In this document: piece by piece, positions 37,101-48,900 of the stretch | Layout: each line of letters starts with the position of its first letter | Position numbering within the stretch: the first letter of the stretch is position 1 | Assembly (NCBI GenBank): GCA_002633025.1 | Contig: NMRB01000016.1 | Coordinates: 563,684-627,683 of the forward strand | DNA: 64,000 nt | Reading direction: 5' to 3' | Source of the DNA: Notospermus geniculatus | Lineage: Eukaryota > Nemertea > Pilidiophora > Heteronemertea > Lineidae | Translations under genes and position numbers: made by a program | Notes under the pieces: model-generated | The model's database searches: none | Told to the model about the DNA's origin: nothing | What the model saw: only the letters and a program-made list of their open reading frames with translations

Positions 37101-40100
37101 TGTTCCAAATGTCAATAATTAAACATCTCCCAATGAACTAATTACAAATTAAGTTCTCTCCATGAGCACATCAGTGCCACTGACACTACTCCATACATCA
37201 CGAATACATGGGAACGACATGCAAACAGAAGCCCATTTCTTGATTGAAGATACCGATATCACTAAGGCATATAATTTGTCTACTCACTTCAATTTTCTGT
37301 ACAAGTTGGTAACTTTGTTCACTGACTTGTGACAAGATATCCTTCACATTCCTAAATGAATCCTGAGAGCCTGGTACCAATGATTTATGTTGTGACCTGC
37401 AGCAATAAATCTCCAATTAATGTACCATCAAACCGCCATGAAACCACTGCCACCTTTCGAATAAGCTCCATAATCAATAAAGCAGAAGAAAATCTAAATC
37501 CAACTTCCAAATACAATACCATACCCTTTGGAAAATTCTCAGGGATATCAACTTTCACTGAGAAGTCTTCAAAGTAAGCAGTAAAATCTCCATAATTTTG
37601 CTCCGATTTCATGACCGTCACCACAGCTTTTTTAGCAAATACCGGTACCACAAATGTGGTATTTTTTCCATATTATAAGAAGAAACTTTACTTCTGCAGT
37701 CTGATATAAAGGTGCATTTCTGCCTTGGAGATTTCTCACACACGGGTTGACTCTCATTGGGTAATTCACCATTATTGGTTTCCTGATGACACATGCCTTG
37801 AGAGGTGACAGAAATGACTGCCCATAGTTTTCTATGGTTGAGTTGCCCATAGAGAGTCAACCAACTTGCACAAGAAAACTCTCATATAAAGAAGCATCTA
37901 AAGAGTGATCAAGTTTCCTCAAATGTTTGTCAACATATTCTACTTATCTGGAACATGGTATTGAAAAATCTCTACTTCGAATATTTGTACAGACAGATGC
38001 ACTGCCCTATGATTGCAGTTGGGAGTCTGTTCTGCCATGAAGCATTTTGCCCAATTAGGTAATGGAGTCTCATTAATAGGCAATGTGAAAGGCTATTACT
38101 GAAAGGTAATTGTTGGTTAGGTAAACACGACTCGTGACTAGCTAGTTTTATGTTGAAGTGCTTGTTCAACATTAAAATGTTGAGAACAATGCCTTATTTT
38201 TGTTGTATCATCAGCAGTAAGTTGACAAAAGCCATGGGAAAGACAGGTGAAAAATTGAAAATGCTATATACTTTCGTTCAATAAATATCTAACCACCAAT
38301 ACAAGTTTATCTTACATGAATACAGCTTAAATTTTGCATAACAGGAGGTTGACAGACATTCACATTCATCATTTTTTAGGGGTGAGGCAGATCACTACAA
38401 GTGCATCATCAGAACTTTCACACATTCCTTTCAACTGACACTTGAACAATCTCACATATCAACCAAAAATTCAAAATCACTACAGCACAAAGGTCTGAAA
38501 TCTAGTGGCATTTTGCTGTGAGGTACGCTTTCTGATATTTCAGGAGCTGTACCGAATCGGATAAAAAAGTTAGCACTAAAGCTTTAGGAAGAACGTATCA
38601 AACCTTTCCTCTGGCTCATCAGAAGCCACTGGCCTGTAAATGAGAATATTGAAGGTGTATATGCGGGAAAAGGGGTTTAGTCCATTATTGGTTCAGACAG
38701 AGGAATGGCATGACAAGAAGGAGGCCACAGATGATTTTGGTATCACATGACAGAAGAAAAGTAGTTAGGGCCATAGCTAGCATACATGTAGGGTGGGGTG
38801 GAGGAATCAGATCCCTCCTGTAGACAAGTGAGTGGATTAAAACAGGAATCGGCATATTGGTTAAACTACCTACGGTATACCTAGTGTAACCAATATGGTA
38901 GAATTTTCTAGCGCGGCAGCATAAGAAATACATGTTTTTCATACAGATTTTGGCCAAAAAAGCAGAGAGGTGTTTTGCCCCACCCCCAAACCAAAAAGCT
39001 AGCATCAGGCCCTAGGTATTCCAGATCTCCCTCTAACTTCAGAAAATGGTTTGATTAAGAAAACCAACTGCTGTTACGCAACCAATTATGGGAAGTATCA
39101 AGGTTTAAGTAACTCTTGGATAGGGACACATCGGATGAAAGACTCACCTTGTTAGGATAGTCGGAATGAAATCAGTCGGTCTTGTTGCACGGAGAGCATG
39201 GTTGTCGTAGGCATGACTGTTTGGTTTGGAATCAGTTTTCAGAATGGGAGGCAGATTCTGAAATGANAACGGTTAACCCAGTGTTGTCTCTCTCTTGCAT
39301 CAGCAGCTATTGGAGAAAAACTCACTTAATCAGTGATTATTATTCCGAAGTTGGTAACATTGGTGACTCTTAAAGCCCCACAGTATTGAATTTTACGATA
39401 TTTTCAAAAAGTTAGGCGAGTGCACATAGAGGTCCCATAGCCTCGTGAAGGTCCCCAAAATGTTTGCCTGATACGCACTTCACAGAATCAAGGCCTAGTT
39501 TTCAGCACGCATTGGAAAACACTGCAGGGAGGGCTCTAATGTATTCAGATGGAGCGCAGTACATTTTACACGTCGTGACGTCGTGCACTGACGTCAAGAA
39601 TCGCGGCGATGATTTGCGTTTTTCAGATTCAATACAGTGGGGCTTTAAGTTCTGAGTTCAACTCCCACTCAGACCATTTTTCATGTGACGGAGGTAGCAA
39701 CTCACGTTGATGGTGCAGTTTCCTCCTGCTTTACATGAAATCACCCAACCAATAGAATATTATCAACAGAGTTGATAATGTCATATTTGGCAGCAAGTTC
39801 ACGATTCACCAAAATGATTTCTGCAAAGTTCCTTTCTGTCAATGCTCAGAAAGACAGAGATGGATCAACCAGAAGTGAATATCGTGCAAGAAGACTGGCT
39901 CCCTTCCCTTTCCTACCTAGCACACACGAGGCCACTTCACTCACAGTTTGGTGGTACTCTCTATGTTCTGATTAATGAAACACTTGGAGGGGAAGACTAA
40001 GCTTCATAAATGGCATTATTATTATTTATAGCGGACATTTAATTTCCCCTCATATTAAGTTACAAGCGGGCAACCGCTTCATGATCAATTTTGATTTACC

Positions 40101-43100
40101 TACATGACATGACATGAGTTTAACAAATGGAATTGCAGCGTGGATGGGACAGTGAGAAAAATACACTGTCATTTCAAAGGGATCTATTCTCTCATGAAGA
40201 AAACTACAGAACATCACAGCGTTAGCTAATGAACAAGAGGTGATAATGGTCCCAAAGACACATGATACCACCATAAGAGTATCACCGTGAGAGTAGCGCA
40301 CAAGTACCTGTCGTCCTGATGAGATTCGCATAGTAAACCACTCCAAGCGTCAAGAATCAATATACTGCAGTTTCAAAATATGAAGTACCTCGCACTACAG
40401 CCACAGGCGTTAAATATTTAACAGACAACCTATAGTGACAGTAGTCTACCTTCTGCAATTAGCAGCAATACATGCAGCAGACTAACATTCAAAATTCAGT
40501 AGGCGGAAATGGGAATAGATGGGACATGCCAGGATCAATGACCTCCCTTACCTTTTAATCTATAAACTTCTCCATTGGCAGCATGAACAGTAAATGTTTG
40601 TGAATCTTCGTCTGACGGACTAATGACAGCACCCTAGAGGAAGAAGATGGTACACATGGGCATTTGGAACATCATTTGGGGCCGACATTTCACTTTGGCC
40701 TATTTTAACAAGGCTTGGAGGTACTATTTTGTCCAAGATGGTCCTCCACATGAGGACGCACCCTTACGACTCGCTGGAACTGAGATTTTGCCAGTCACTG
40801 CGAGTTGCACATGTTCAACTTTCTAGCGACTACATGTAGTTGTACCCAGTTTCGTTCAGTTGCTGCAATGTACGCGGGCTTGCCACTGATCAGTGGCAGT
40901 TTTCTGAATGAAACCTAGTCTCGTCGAGTCTCGTAAGTTAACTGAGTTGCTGCCAATCGCAAGTGCGATGTACACAGTCAGGACATGACGACTGATTGGA
41001 TCCTCCTAGTTTTACTCAATTGCTGAATTTGTGATGTCGTGCAGCACGTACATCACCAGCGACTGATCAGGTCAGTTACTTCCAGTCGCAAGTGCGATGT
41101 ACGCCTGGCTTTAGGCCGATGACACAAACAATGCTCATAGTCGTCTCCCGCTGAGCTGCCAATTGGGAACCAACTTCGGTGACGAAATTCTAACAGGGTA
41201 CCTTTAGTGACATTTCACATGAACACTTTCACCACAACTTACAGCTAAATGCACAGATCCCCTTGCTCTATTGTTTTTGTGTTCTTCCTTTTCAAAGTAT
41301 TCCAGCATACCCGAGGTGGGATCGAGGACGAACCACCGGGTTTGCCATCCTTTCATAACATTTGTATACTTGTAGAGTTGACCCTCCAGGTGTTGCCTGC
41401 AATGAGAAATTCCAACCATATCTTACTCTCAGAAAATACCAAATCAAAAGACAGCTCCCTCCTATTCCGGACATCCTGTAGTGTCGGAATGACACCGAAG
41501 CAGCATTCTCCATTACATAAATGAACTTTTAACATGCCACAGATACAAAGCGCTGCTATGTAACTGAGTCATGACTGTACATTGCACACTATGAAATGCA
41601 CATATTAGCAATGAAATGTACATGATAGCCTCTGTATATATTTTTCATTCATTACTGCTGCCCATAGCTTAGCAATTTTTATCGACAAAATGTAACGAAG
41701 CTGTGGGGGATTGGTTTAATCTGGTTGTGTATAGAAATGGGTCGATATATCACCACGAGAGACATAATTGTGTAGAGTCAGAACATGGAGCCTTTCCGGA
41801 CATGTCATTTAGGCTGTGAATAGATGTTTAAGAAAGATATGAACAATGGGTGAATAGCAGCAATGGAACAGAAATCGTTTACAGAACATGTTTTCTGGAT
41901 TGACAAGGGAACATGGACCTTTTGAGATCCTTCATATTCAGTGTCAGAAAACTTATTTAGACTGCCATGTGTTCCAAATCCAACCAACAAATTGTGAAAG
42001 TATTATCATGTGGCAAGGATCATGTGGTTTATTACAGTCCAATGGAACTGCTCAAAATACATGCCATTGGAAATGACACACATGCCAATTCTTTATTGAG
42101 TAGTAGTGTCTTCATCAGAGGTCCATCAACAAAATGAATAGAATGGCAGACCCCTTTTGACTGAACTTCGGTGTCCTTATCGCAAAAGAGAAATGTTTTC
42201 CTGGCAGGATCTGCAATAAGGAGATTCTACTGTCTTTTTCTTCTCACACGAGGAAAACTTTAAGCCTTACAATTCACCAGCAGTGATACATCCTTTGAGT
42301 ATTATACCATGGGCGACAGCCTACATTAACAGACAAGAGTATTGCTGATCGGATTAAGTGAATCTGGACATTGATTTTTGCCACAGCTGGCAGCAACCAA
42401 CCGCCTATCTTGTTTACAGCAGATAATGTCGTGGCTGTCCTAGTAGACTGGTACCGTACATAAAAGAAATGGCAAATGGGAGGAACGCTGTTGTGAAAAC
42501 AAGCCTTCATGGAAGGCAAATTCCTAAGAAGCCATCCAGAGGTAACCAGTGGTTTTTCATCCTTCTTCACTGCATGTTGCGACGAGTATGGGAGGGAGCC
42601 CTAAGAACCTCAGATATTTTCAGGAGGAGCCCTCTTTCACTGCATGTTGCGATGAGTACCGGAGGGAGCGCTAAGAACCTCAGATATTCTCAGGAGGAGG
42701 AGCGAGCAGAGCATGAGTCCCAGATGAAGCAAAACTATGATACAAACCTGAACAAATCCACACTGACTGAATCACCCAACAAAGATCTTGAAGTCAAAGA
42801 CACTGTCACTGGATCATCAAGGTACGAAGTTGCTAGCCTTCATCTTATCATTTACATGACGTATAAGGATCCCTTTGTTTTTTAGTGACAGACACAGGCA
42901 ATAATTCAACAGGTTGTTCCTTAATATTTTAAGTATCTACAACAATAACATCATCATGTGGTTGAAATTCAGTGTTCCATCATAATCATCATCAAAATCA
43001 AGATCCCAACCCGAATCGTCTGAAAATGCCAGATACACAGTCCCCACAGCTAAAAAACAATTTAGACAGCGAGGGAATGTTCCAATGAAATGTCAATAAT

Positions 43101-45789
43101 TAAATATCTCCCAATGAACTAATTACAAATTAAGTTCTCTCCATGAGCACACCAGTGCCACTGACACTACTCCATACATCACGAATACATGGGAACGACA
43201 TGCAAACAGAAGCCCATTTCTTGATTGAAGATACCGATATCACTTCTGTACACCATCACGCCAAAATCTATTATATGAAGTTCCTCTCCACACTCAGACT
43301 AGTCACTTCCAAAACGATTAGAGTTTGTGTTATCCACATGGATTGAGGCAGCTCAGAAATCCCAACACATGACACTTGACAGGTCATCATCAAGTGAGAA
43401 AACTCAATAACTTTGCAATGTTGCATGTAGAGAGAAATGTATGATATTGAACCTGCCTGCATACATTGAGACGAGAACAGGAAATAATGACAGAGGGCAG
43501 CACTGAGTAATAGACCAGCATCATGACATCTCATTTGGCTCTGTTACATTATCTGACCGTGACACAGACTATTTTATGTACATATCCACTGTATGACAAT
43601 TAATACCGCCAGTCTAAGTTTCTAAGAGAGGTAATTGTTGATTCACTCACCTTAGATTTAATTTTTCTTCTTGCTGTTCAAATTCCTGCAAAGAAAGAAC
43701 AAGAACAATTTGATTAATTAATACTGCGACGAAATAATCGAAGAATACTTTCAGTTCTGATTTTTATTGACGACTGAGCTAAACTTTGCTCATGACATCC
43801 AACAGGGGCGGATCCAGGATTTCGGAATAGGGGGGGCCAGACACCGTCAGCCGCAGGCCGACTGAGTCGCAAAGGCCACGACGGGGGGTCTGGGGGGCCT
43901 CCCCCAGAAAATTTTGAATTCTAGATGCGCTTATACGATTTCCAAGCATCTGGAAAGACAGGTCATCATCAAGTGAGAAAACTCAATAACTTTGCAATGT
44001 TGCATGTAGAGAGAAATGTATGATATTGAACCTGCCTGCATACATTGAAACGAGAACAGGAAATAATGACAGAGGGCAGCACTGAGTAATAGACCAGCAT
44101 CATGACATCTCATTTGGCTCTGTTACATTATCTGACCGTGACACAGACTATTTTATGTACATATATATTATCCACTGTATGACAATTAATACCGCCAGTC
44201 TAAGTTTCTAAGAGAGGTAATTGTTGATTCACTCACCTTAGATTTAATTTTTCTTCTTGCTGTTCAAATTCCTGCAAAGAAAGAACAAGAACAATTTGAT
44301 TAATTAATACTCCGACGAAATAATCGAAGAATACTTTCAGTTCTGATTACTATTGACGACTGAGCTAAACTTTGCTCATGACATCCAATTCCCAGTTTCT
44401 GAAGCAGAAAGCGGTATTACTGAGTGTTATACTATAGTACACGCCAAAAAATCTCCCAAAACAAACATGACAAAGGCAATACTGTCCTCACCCAAGTCAT
44501 TCAGTGGACAATTTCCTGAACACCTCATATCCTGCAGCATGGAGGTATCAGGGGTGGCAGTGTTTCTGCCAGAGGGGAGTACAGGGGATATATCCTCTCC
44601 TTAAAAAGTGAAAATTAGTGTTTTTGACCAAGAATTATGTCAAATTTTCGCCTTGTCCCCCCCTTTAAAAAATTCCTGGCAGAAAAACCGGGCGGATCCA
44701 TAATTTCGGAAAGGGGGGGGCACTGTGCTAGAAACATTGAAATCTGCAGTGAATTTCAATGATTTGCTCCAAATTTCAGAATTACAGATTTGTTGGCCGA
44801 AAGGGGGCGCACGTGCCAGGTGTGCCCCCCTTGGATCCGCGCCTGGGTATTATAAAGGTCTTTATACCTCCATGCCTGCAAGAAGCATGGGTCGGCACCC
44901 TCACATGCCTGAACATACAGGACGTTCCTTGACTGAAGTACCAGCTGAGAAACTCAAGACAAGTACCTCCTTTGGCTGCCTGACCGAGATGACTAAATAT
45001 TCCTCATTCCCGAGGCCATAGGGAGGGCTGCTTGCTAAACTAACCTCTTCTGACATATTCGCACAAGCCATGCCAACCTCGTCAACATGAAGGCGATCTG
45101 TAGACCCTGTGGCAGATGTCCTTCCTGACGCCATTCCCCCAGACATCCCAGATTCAGAATCAGAAGTTTCTGCAGAACCATCATTTGAAACAGGATTTTT
45201 CCCATCCTGAGATTTCCAAGGTCTTCCAGACAACCAAGCCTTGCCTTTGATCTTCAATGATGAGCGTATCTTAGATCCTAGTTGATCAATTTTTAGCTGT
45301 TCTCGTAGTCTCAGTTGTTTATCCATAGTTCCTTCCTCATGCCACACACAAACACAAGTGATTGGGCCTATTCTAGTTATATGCGTGACTGACAGTGATT
45401 ACATCTTAACACTCCCAATGCATGTCTCACTTCAATAAATCCAGAAAGTAGAGTGACATAATTGGGTTATGCATGCAAATAAATGACATGCTTCTAGCTA
45501 AACTAACCTCTTCTGACATATTCGCACAAGCCATGCCAACCTCGTCAACATGAAGGCGATCTGTAGACCCTGTGGCAGATGTCCTTCCCGACGCCATTCC
45601 CCCAGACATCCCAGATTCAGAATCAGAAGTTTCTGCAGAACCTTCATTTGAAACAGGATTTTTCCCATCCTGAGATTTCCAAGGTCTTCCAGACAACCAA
45701 GCTTTGCCTTTGATCTTCAACGATGAGCGTATCTTAGATCCTAGTTGATCAATTTTTAGCTGTTCTCGTAGTCTCAGTGGTTTATCCAT
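22182..45789 (-). CDS. OSBPL10/11: Oxysterol-binding protein-related protein, ORP10/ORP11 type
   Basis: A lipid-transfer protein of membrane contact sites: PH domain plus OSBP-related domain (ORD). In-frame exon set (785 aa): 45789-45508 or 45326-45045, 44271-44237 or 43685-43651, 41396-41243, 40633-40552, 34562-34483, 33322-33213 or 39257-39148, 32668-32639 or 38633-38604, 31191-31083 or 37396-37288, 30724-30602, 30238-30061, 29311-29178, 28734-28649, 27155-27074, 25695-25518, 24878-24768, 24611-24451, 23156-23037, 22929-22768, 22629-22564, 22256-22182. PH (about aa 107-205): [18 protein letters not shown] and [37 protein letters not shown], signature [14 protein letters not shown] (about aa 546-559), [18 protein letters not shown]. 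The carboxyl end has MESRRLW and LEERQRE. Residue matches and length (human ORP10 and ORP11 are about 750-765 aa) place it in the ORP10/11 group. The 5' half is tandemly duplicated, so no single copy of the block is intact. Confidence 0.92.
25045..25281. mobile_element. 229-bp MITE flanked by TTAA (piggyBac-like)
   Basis: TTAA|AGGGACTCATACAAAAGT at the left and ACTTTTTGCACGAGTCCCT|TTAA at the right. The terminal repeats are inverted and the duplicated TTAA is the classic piggyBac-type target. The inside (TAGACCG/CGGTCTA, GCATGCC/GGCATGC) also pairs in part. It lies in the ORP gene intron between 24878 and 25518. No transposase. Confidence 0.75.
28248..28284. repeat. Short perfect hairpin in ORP intron
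   Basis: GATCTTGGAGGAATTA, short loop, TAATTCCTCCAAGATC. A 16-bp perfect stem with no other feature. Confidence 0.6.
31514..31764. mobile_element. MITE present in copy I and absent from copy II
   Basis: Ends TTAAGCATGGCGCACACGAG and CTCGTGTGCGCCATGCCTTA are inverted repeats, and inner GTCGC/GCGAC motifs recur (GGCGACTAG, GCGACCTAGTAGTCGC). Copy II at about 37722 reads CTGCCTTGGAGATTT where copy I has CTGCCTTA..., element, ...CCTTAGAGATTT. That is an empty site. The short CCTT or TTA duplication cannot be resolved by eye. Confidence 0.75.
35328..35428 (-). pseudogene. OSBPL10/11: Truncated copy of the ORP PH-domain exon
   Basis: Matches 41396-41296 ([18 protein letters not shown]...GMLEY) and stops at the single N at 35327. 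The rest of the exon ([18 protein letters not shown] in the other copy) and its donor are absent. This is an assembly break, since the sequence is intact up to the N. Confidence 0.85.
36602..36720. repeat. Two tandem copies of a ~72-bp unit in ORP intron
   Basis: CTCTTTCAC, GCATGTTGC, GGGAGGGAGC, CTAAGAACCTCAGATATT and TCAGGAGGA occur twice in order. The same doublet is in the other block copy at about 42563-42700, so the doubling predates the block duplication. Confidence 0.75.
39268..39306 (-). pseudogene. OSBPL10/11: Truncated copy of the third PH-domain exon of the ORP gene
   Basis: Matches the 5' part of 34562-34483 ([13 protein letters not shown]) and is interrupted by the single N at 39267. 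Beyond the N the sequence jumps to the exon at 39257-39148, skipping about 1.2 kb that copy I retains. Confidence 0.85.
39370..39648. mobile_element. 271-bp piggyBac-like MITE with TTAA duplication and an empty site
   Basis: TTAA|AGCCCCACAGTATTGAAT at the left and ATTCAATACAGTGGGGCT|TTAA at the right; terminal repeats match 17 of 18. Copy I at about 34626 has the same flanks around one TTAA (GGCTCTTAACTTCTGAG), the uninserted site. The same left end occurs at 6151. It carries no coding frame of note. Confidence 0.88.
43378..43802. repeat. Tandem duplicate a around the 35-nt ORP exon (pairs with 43957-44388)
   Basis: Contains the micro-exon 43685-43651 ([11 protein letters not shown], ending AG before GTGAGT). 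The second copy is 579 bp further on and nearly identical, including its flanking introns. Confidence 0.85.
43802..43960. mobile_element. Dispersed repeat between the two micro-exon copies
   Basis: Starts AGGGGCGGATCCAGGATTTC, contains a G-rich run and CAGCCGCAGGCCGACTGAGT, and ends GAAAATTTTGAATTCTAGATG. A related GGGCGGATCC end with TTGGATCCGCGCCTG at its far end is seen at 44691-44850. The boundary coincides with the duplication breakpoint. Confidence 0.5.
43957..44388. repeat. Tandem duplicate b around the 35-nt ORP exon
   Basis: Second copy, holding micro-exon 44271-44237. It has one extra TATATAT stretch relative to copy a. Using both micro-exons would shift the frame (35 nt each), so only one can be used. 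Confidence 0.85.
44691..44850. mobile_element. Dispersed repeat with GGCGGATCC and GGATCCGCGCC ends
   Basis: GGGCGGATCCATAATTTCGG at the left and CCTTGGATCCGCGCCTGG at the right, with a poly-G run and GAAAGGGGGCGCACGTGCC inside. Short inverted ends, non-coding, related to 43802-43960. Confidence 0.5.
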
Positions 45790-45962
45790 AGTTCCTTCCT
45801 CATGCCACACACAAACACAAGTGATTGGGCCTATTCTAGTTATATGCGTGACTGACAGTGATTACATCCAAGTCTTAACACTGCCAATGCATGTCTCACT
45901 TCAATAAATCCAGAAAGTAGAGTGACATAATTGGGTTATGCATGCAAATAAATGACATGCTT
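45033..45962. repeat. 463-bp tandem duplication carrying the ORP first coding exon twice
   Basis: 45033-45495 and 45496-45962 are near-identical. Each contains the ATG exon (45326-45045 and 45789-45508; MDK(Q/P)[11 protein letters not shown]..., 94 codons). Two amino acid differences (Q/P and D/E) separate them. The ATG starts after a GGAAGGAACT leader, and the upstream GTG in the same frame is not needed. Confidence 0.85.
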
Positions 45963-48900
45963 CTTTTGATTATAATGAGGTGTCTCATGGGCGGGCTATT
46001 TTATTGGTCATACTTTCCTCAATAGTACGATGATAATGATATTGTGCTTTCTTGAAACATAAGGTAATTGTTACTTTTGGGGGTTGACAGAACTGTCACT
46101 TTGGCAGTGTGGCAAGAAACCAAGGAATTGCCAAACAAGTTCACAAGATTTTCAATAACATGAATTTGGTGACATCTTGCACTGAGACAGTTATTATGGG
46201 AATCATGTGATACGTGACACATACTCATATCTCCTATTGTACTGAGCTCTTGCAATGTCAACATCAGTATCATCACCTGAAACGCTTATCAGGTGACTAG
46301 CTTCAGCATGTCATGGGCAATATTGAATGGACATTCTCAGGAGGGTGCGCCAGCACTGCATGGCAAATAACTGCACTTCAATTTAAATTTTATACCTATT
46401 CCCGCTGTCAATCTGAATTTAACCACACTGGCTATAGTTTGTACATGATCTGAACATTAAATAAAATACTTGTAGAGACCCAAAAAGATATCATCTATCT
46501 CAAGATCGACAGTATATCACCAAACAGATAGAGACAAGATAATCCATAAGTACAATATGACATGATATGACGTCATGAACAGACATGTAAAGTCCAACTC
46601 CGATGCCTACTCAGTCATTTGGTAGGAGACTTTCATTGACTGACACATGTACAGAACTAACAGGAGGCTTACATCCAGCATTGAATGAAAAGGATGGATT
46701 TTCAGGAGTACAAAAGATGGGTTCTTCACAAACGGCCAAAGGATTCTCTGGATCTAATGCTCCCTCAACTCCAGTTGAGGAAAGTGATGAAGAAAATTCT
46801 GTGAGACAGAGCCGAAATAGCTGATACAGTAGGTAACAGCATGGTCAATGCTGAGGTAATGAAAGTCAGTGAACACGAATCCAGCGAAAATTCAGGATAA
46901 TCAAAGTTCCGGTTTGTCTGTCAGTAGGCCTACACACTTTTATCAGTACTGATGACAGCTGTCATGGCTGTGCTGTTAATGAACAAATCCACAACACAGG
47001 TCACGAGCACCGACTGCTATAGCTGCTAAGTCCAAAATGTTTCCATGTACATGTATCACTCCACATGAACATTCATGTTACAGTGCATGTAGGTCCACAT
47101 GAAGGCCAAGCCAAGTCATTCCTTTACACAGTAATATCAAAACAATATATCACATCTGTGGTGGAACAGGTGGAAAAAATCCATCAGTCATCAATAGCTG
47201 TACTCCTATAACGGATATACAAATCTATCATCACATGATGGAATACTGGTACTTGACAGAAATTTCCAATCAATTTTCTGTACAAATCAACGTATCAATG
47301 TATTGTAGTAGTTTGACAGCCCTCTGACATGTCCGCGATCTAATAAAACAAAACGAACCATCAGCCTTTGACGGGTATAAAAAGCTCAGATGGTTTCTTG
47401 ATGCTGCATGTGTCTCTGTCTTTTTTCCTAGTTAGATTGCACAGATGATGCCCATTCTATATGTAACTCTAGTCAACACAGAGGCAGTTCTGAACCCTCT
47501 GTGGATGAGACATGACTCACTCATAATATATAAGTCATATCCCTTCTGTCTGGGCTGTGTGGAATGATTCACAGCATCAGTTTAGAAATCAGTAATTTGA
47601 AGTTGTAGCATACATGTACAATAAGGAATAAAATCTCACACATCTAAGTCTCGGCGCATTTGGTCAGCATGTCAATATCAATTGTTTAGTGTAGGCCTAC
47701 ACTGTACTATACTATACTTTCTCTCAACCCTTTCCCTCCGGGAGAAATGAAAGAAAATTTTAAAGAAGGGTTTACACAGTCTATTTCTTCTGTTGATACA
47801 TGTAGATGCCTTCGCCTCACAATGCAACCAAGAATACCGGTAATAGGCCTAGGCCTATGTCTTGTCTTGACAACTGGAGAAGTGGATCTGCCATCTCAGG
47901 ACAAAACCTGCAATCAAGTTGTTGGTCAAAGTAGCACCTCGTGGGGACACAGCACAGTCAATCAACCAGTGATAAGGAATAGCTATATCCAGGAACTGGA
48001 AGAGTGACAATGCAGGCAATCAGATTCAGAACAAGCCACTTTGATTTGACCCGGGTCAGGAGTCATGACAAGGTTGGGTGCACAGCCATCAATTCAATCA
48101 TCATGTGATGCCGAGGACATACCCAATTTATGAATACCGGTACACCGATTTCACAACTCACATACACAGCACCCCTAGTCAGCTGCTAGTAGTACTATGC
48201 ACCAGCCATTTCCGGTTGAACCTCACCTCCAGGTAAAATTCCTAGGTTTTTAACCTCACCACCAGGAGTAAGGTAACCTCGATCTAGGAAATATTAACCT
48301 TACTCCTGGTGGTGAGGTTAAAAACAAACCTCGCGCCTAGGAATTTTACTTGGGAGGCGAGGTTCAACCGGAAATGGCTGGTGCATAATCTGCAAGTTGT
48401 GAAATCGGTGTATTAAGAACAGGCCAAGGGCCTACGCTACGAACCTTCATAATCTTGGCCCACTGACTCTGTGACTGTGGTGACTGACATGACTGACAAG
48501 TGAATGAGATGACGGCGCGGCATGACAAGTCGGCAAATTAAAAAATAAAAAACCCATCACATCACAAATAGGCCTAAATATAATTGAACACATCATACAT
48601 AGATCGCATGTATCTGATGGCATGAAAGCACGAAACATGATATTGACACACCATTGCCACTATAGAGGCCTTGCAATGACGTCATCCTGGCGGCCATGCT
48701 GAGGGACAAGTGGGCAGAGGTGTGAGCTGACCGTACGTGGCCTGCGTGAAGTGCGCGACGCCAGTGTTTGACCATGTTGACGTAACGTCAATGGGACATT
48801 TTCAGGGGTCGATCTTAGCGGTAGTCCGAGCGCCCGGGGCTACCAAAAATCACGGCAGGACAACCAAAATGGCCCAAAGCAGTTGTCCGGTTGGCTACCA

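Larger units (their letters stand above)
31060..37263. repeat. Tandem block of the ORP10/11 gene, copy I
   Basis: Pairs with 37265-43246 at an offset of 6205. It holds ORP exons 31083-31191, 32639-32668, 33213-33322 and 34483-34562, then a PH exon cut at a single N (35327), leaving 35328-35428. The segment corresponding to 40341-41295, with the second PH exon, is missing at that N. It differs from copy II by scattered substitutions and by a private inverted-repeat insertion at 31514-31764. Confidence 0.85.
37265..43246. repeat. Tandem block of the ORP10/11 gene, copy II
   Basis: Holds exons 37288-37396, 38604-38633, 39148-39257, a truncated PH exon 39268-39306 (cut by the single N at 39267), 40552-40633 and the complete PH exon 41243-41396. 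The segment matching about 33330-34523 is missing at the N. Copies I and II have complementary losses, so a full PH domain can only be made by combining them. Confidence 0.85.

Noticed and set aside
31060-43246. Two separate paralogous ORP genes
   Set aside because: Only one set of 3' exons exists, the copies are almost identical in introns, and each copy is broken at an N in a complementary place.
46603-46824. 73-codon plus-strand frame ending SDEENSVRQSRNS
   Set aside because: Plausible composition, but no homology, no splice partner and no second copy to test the frame.
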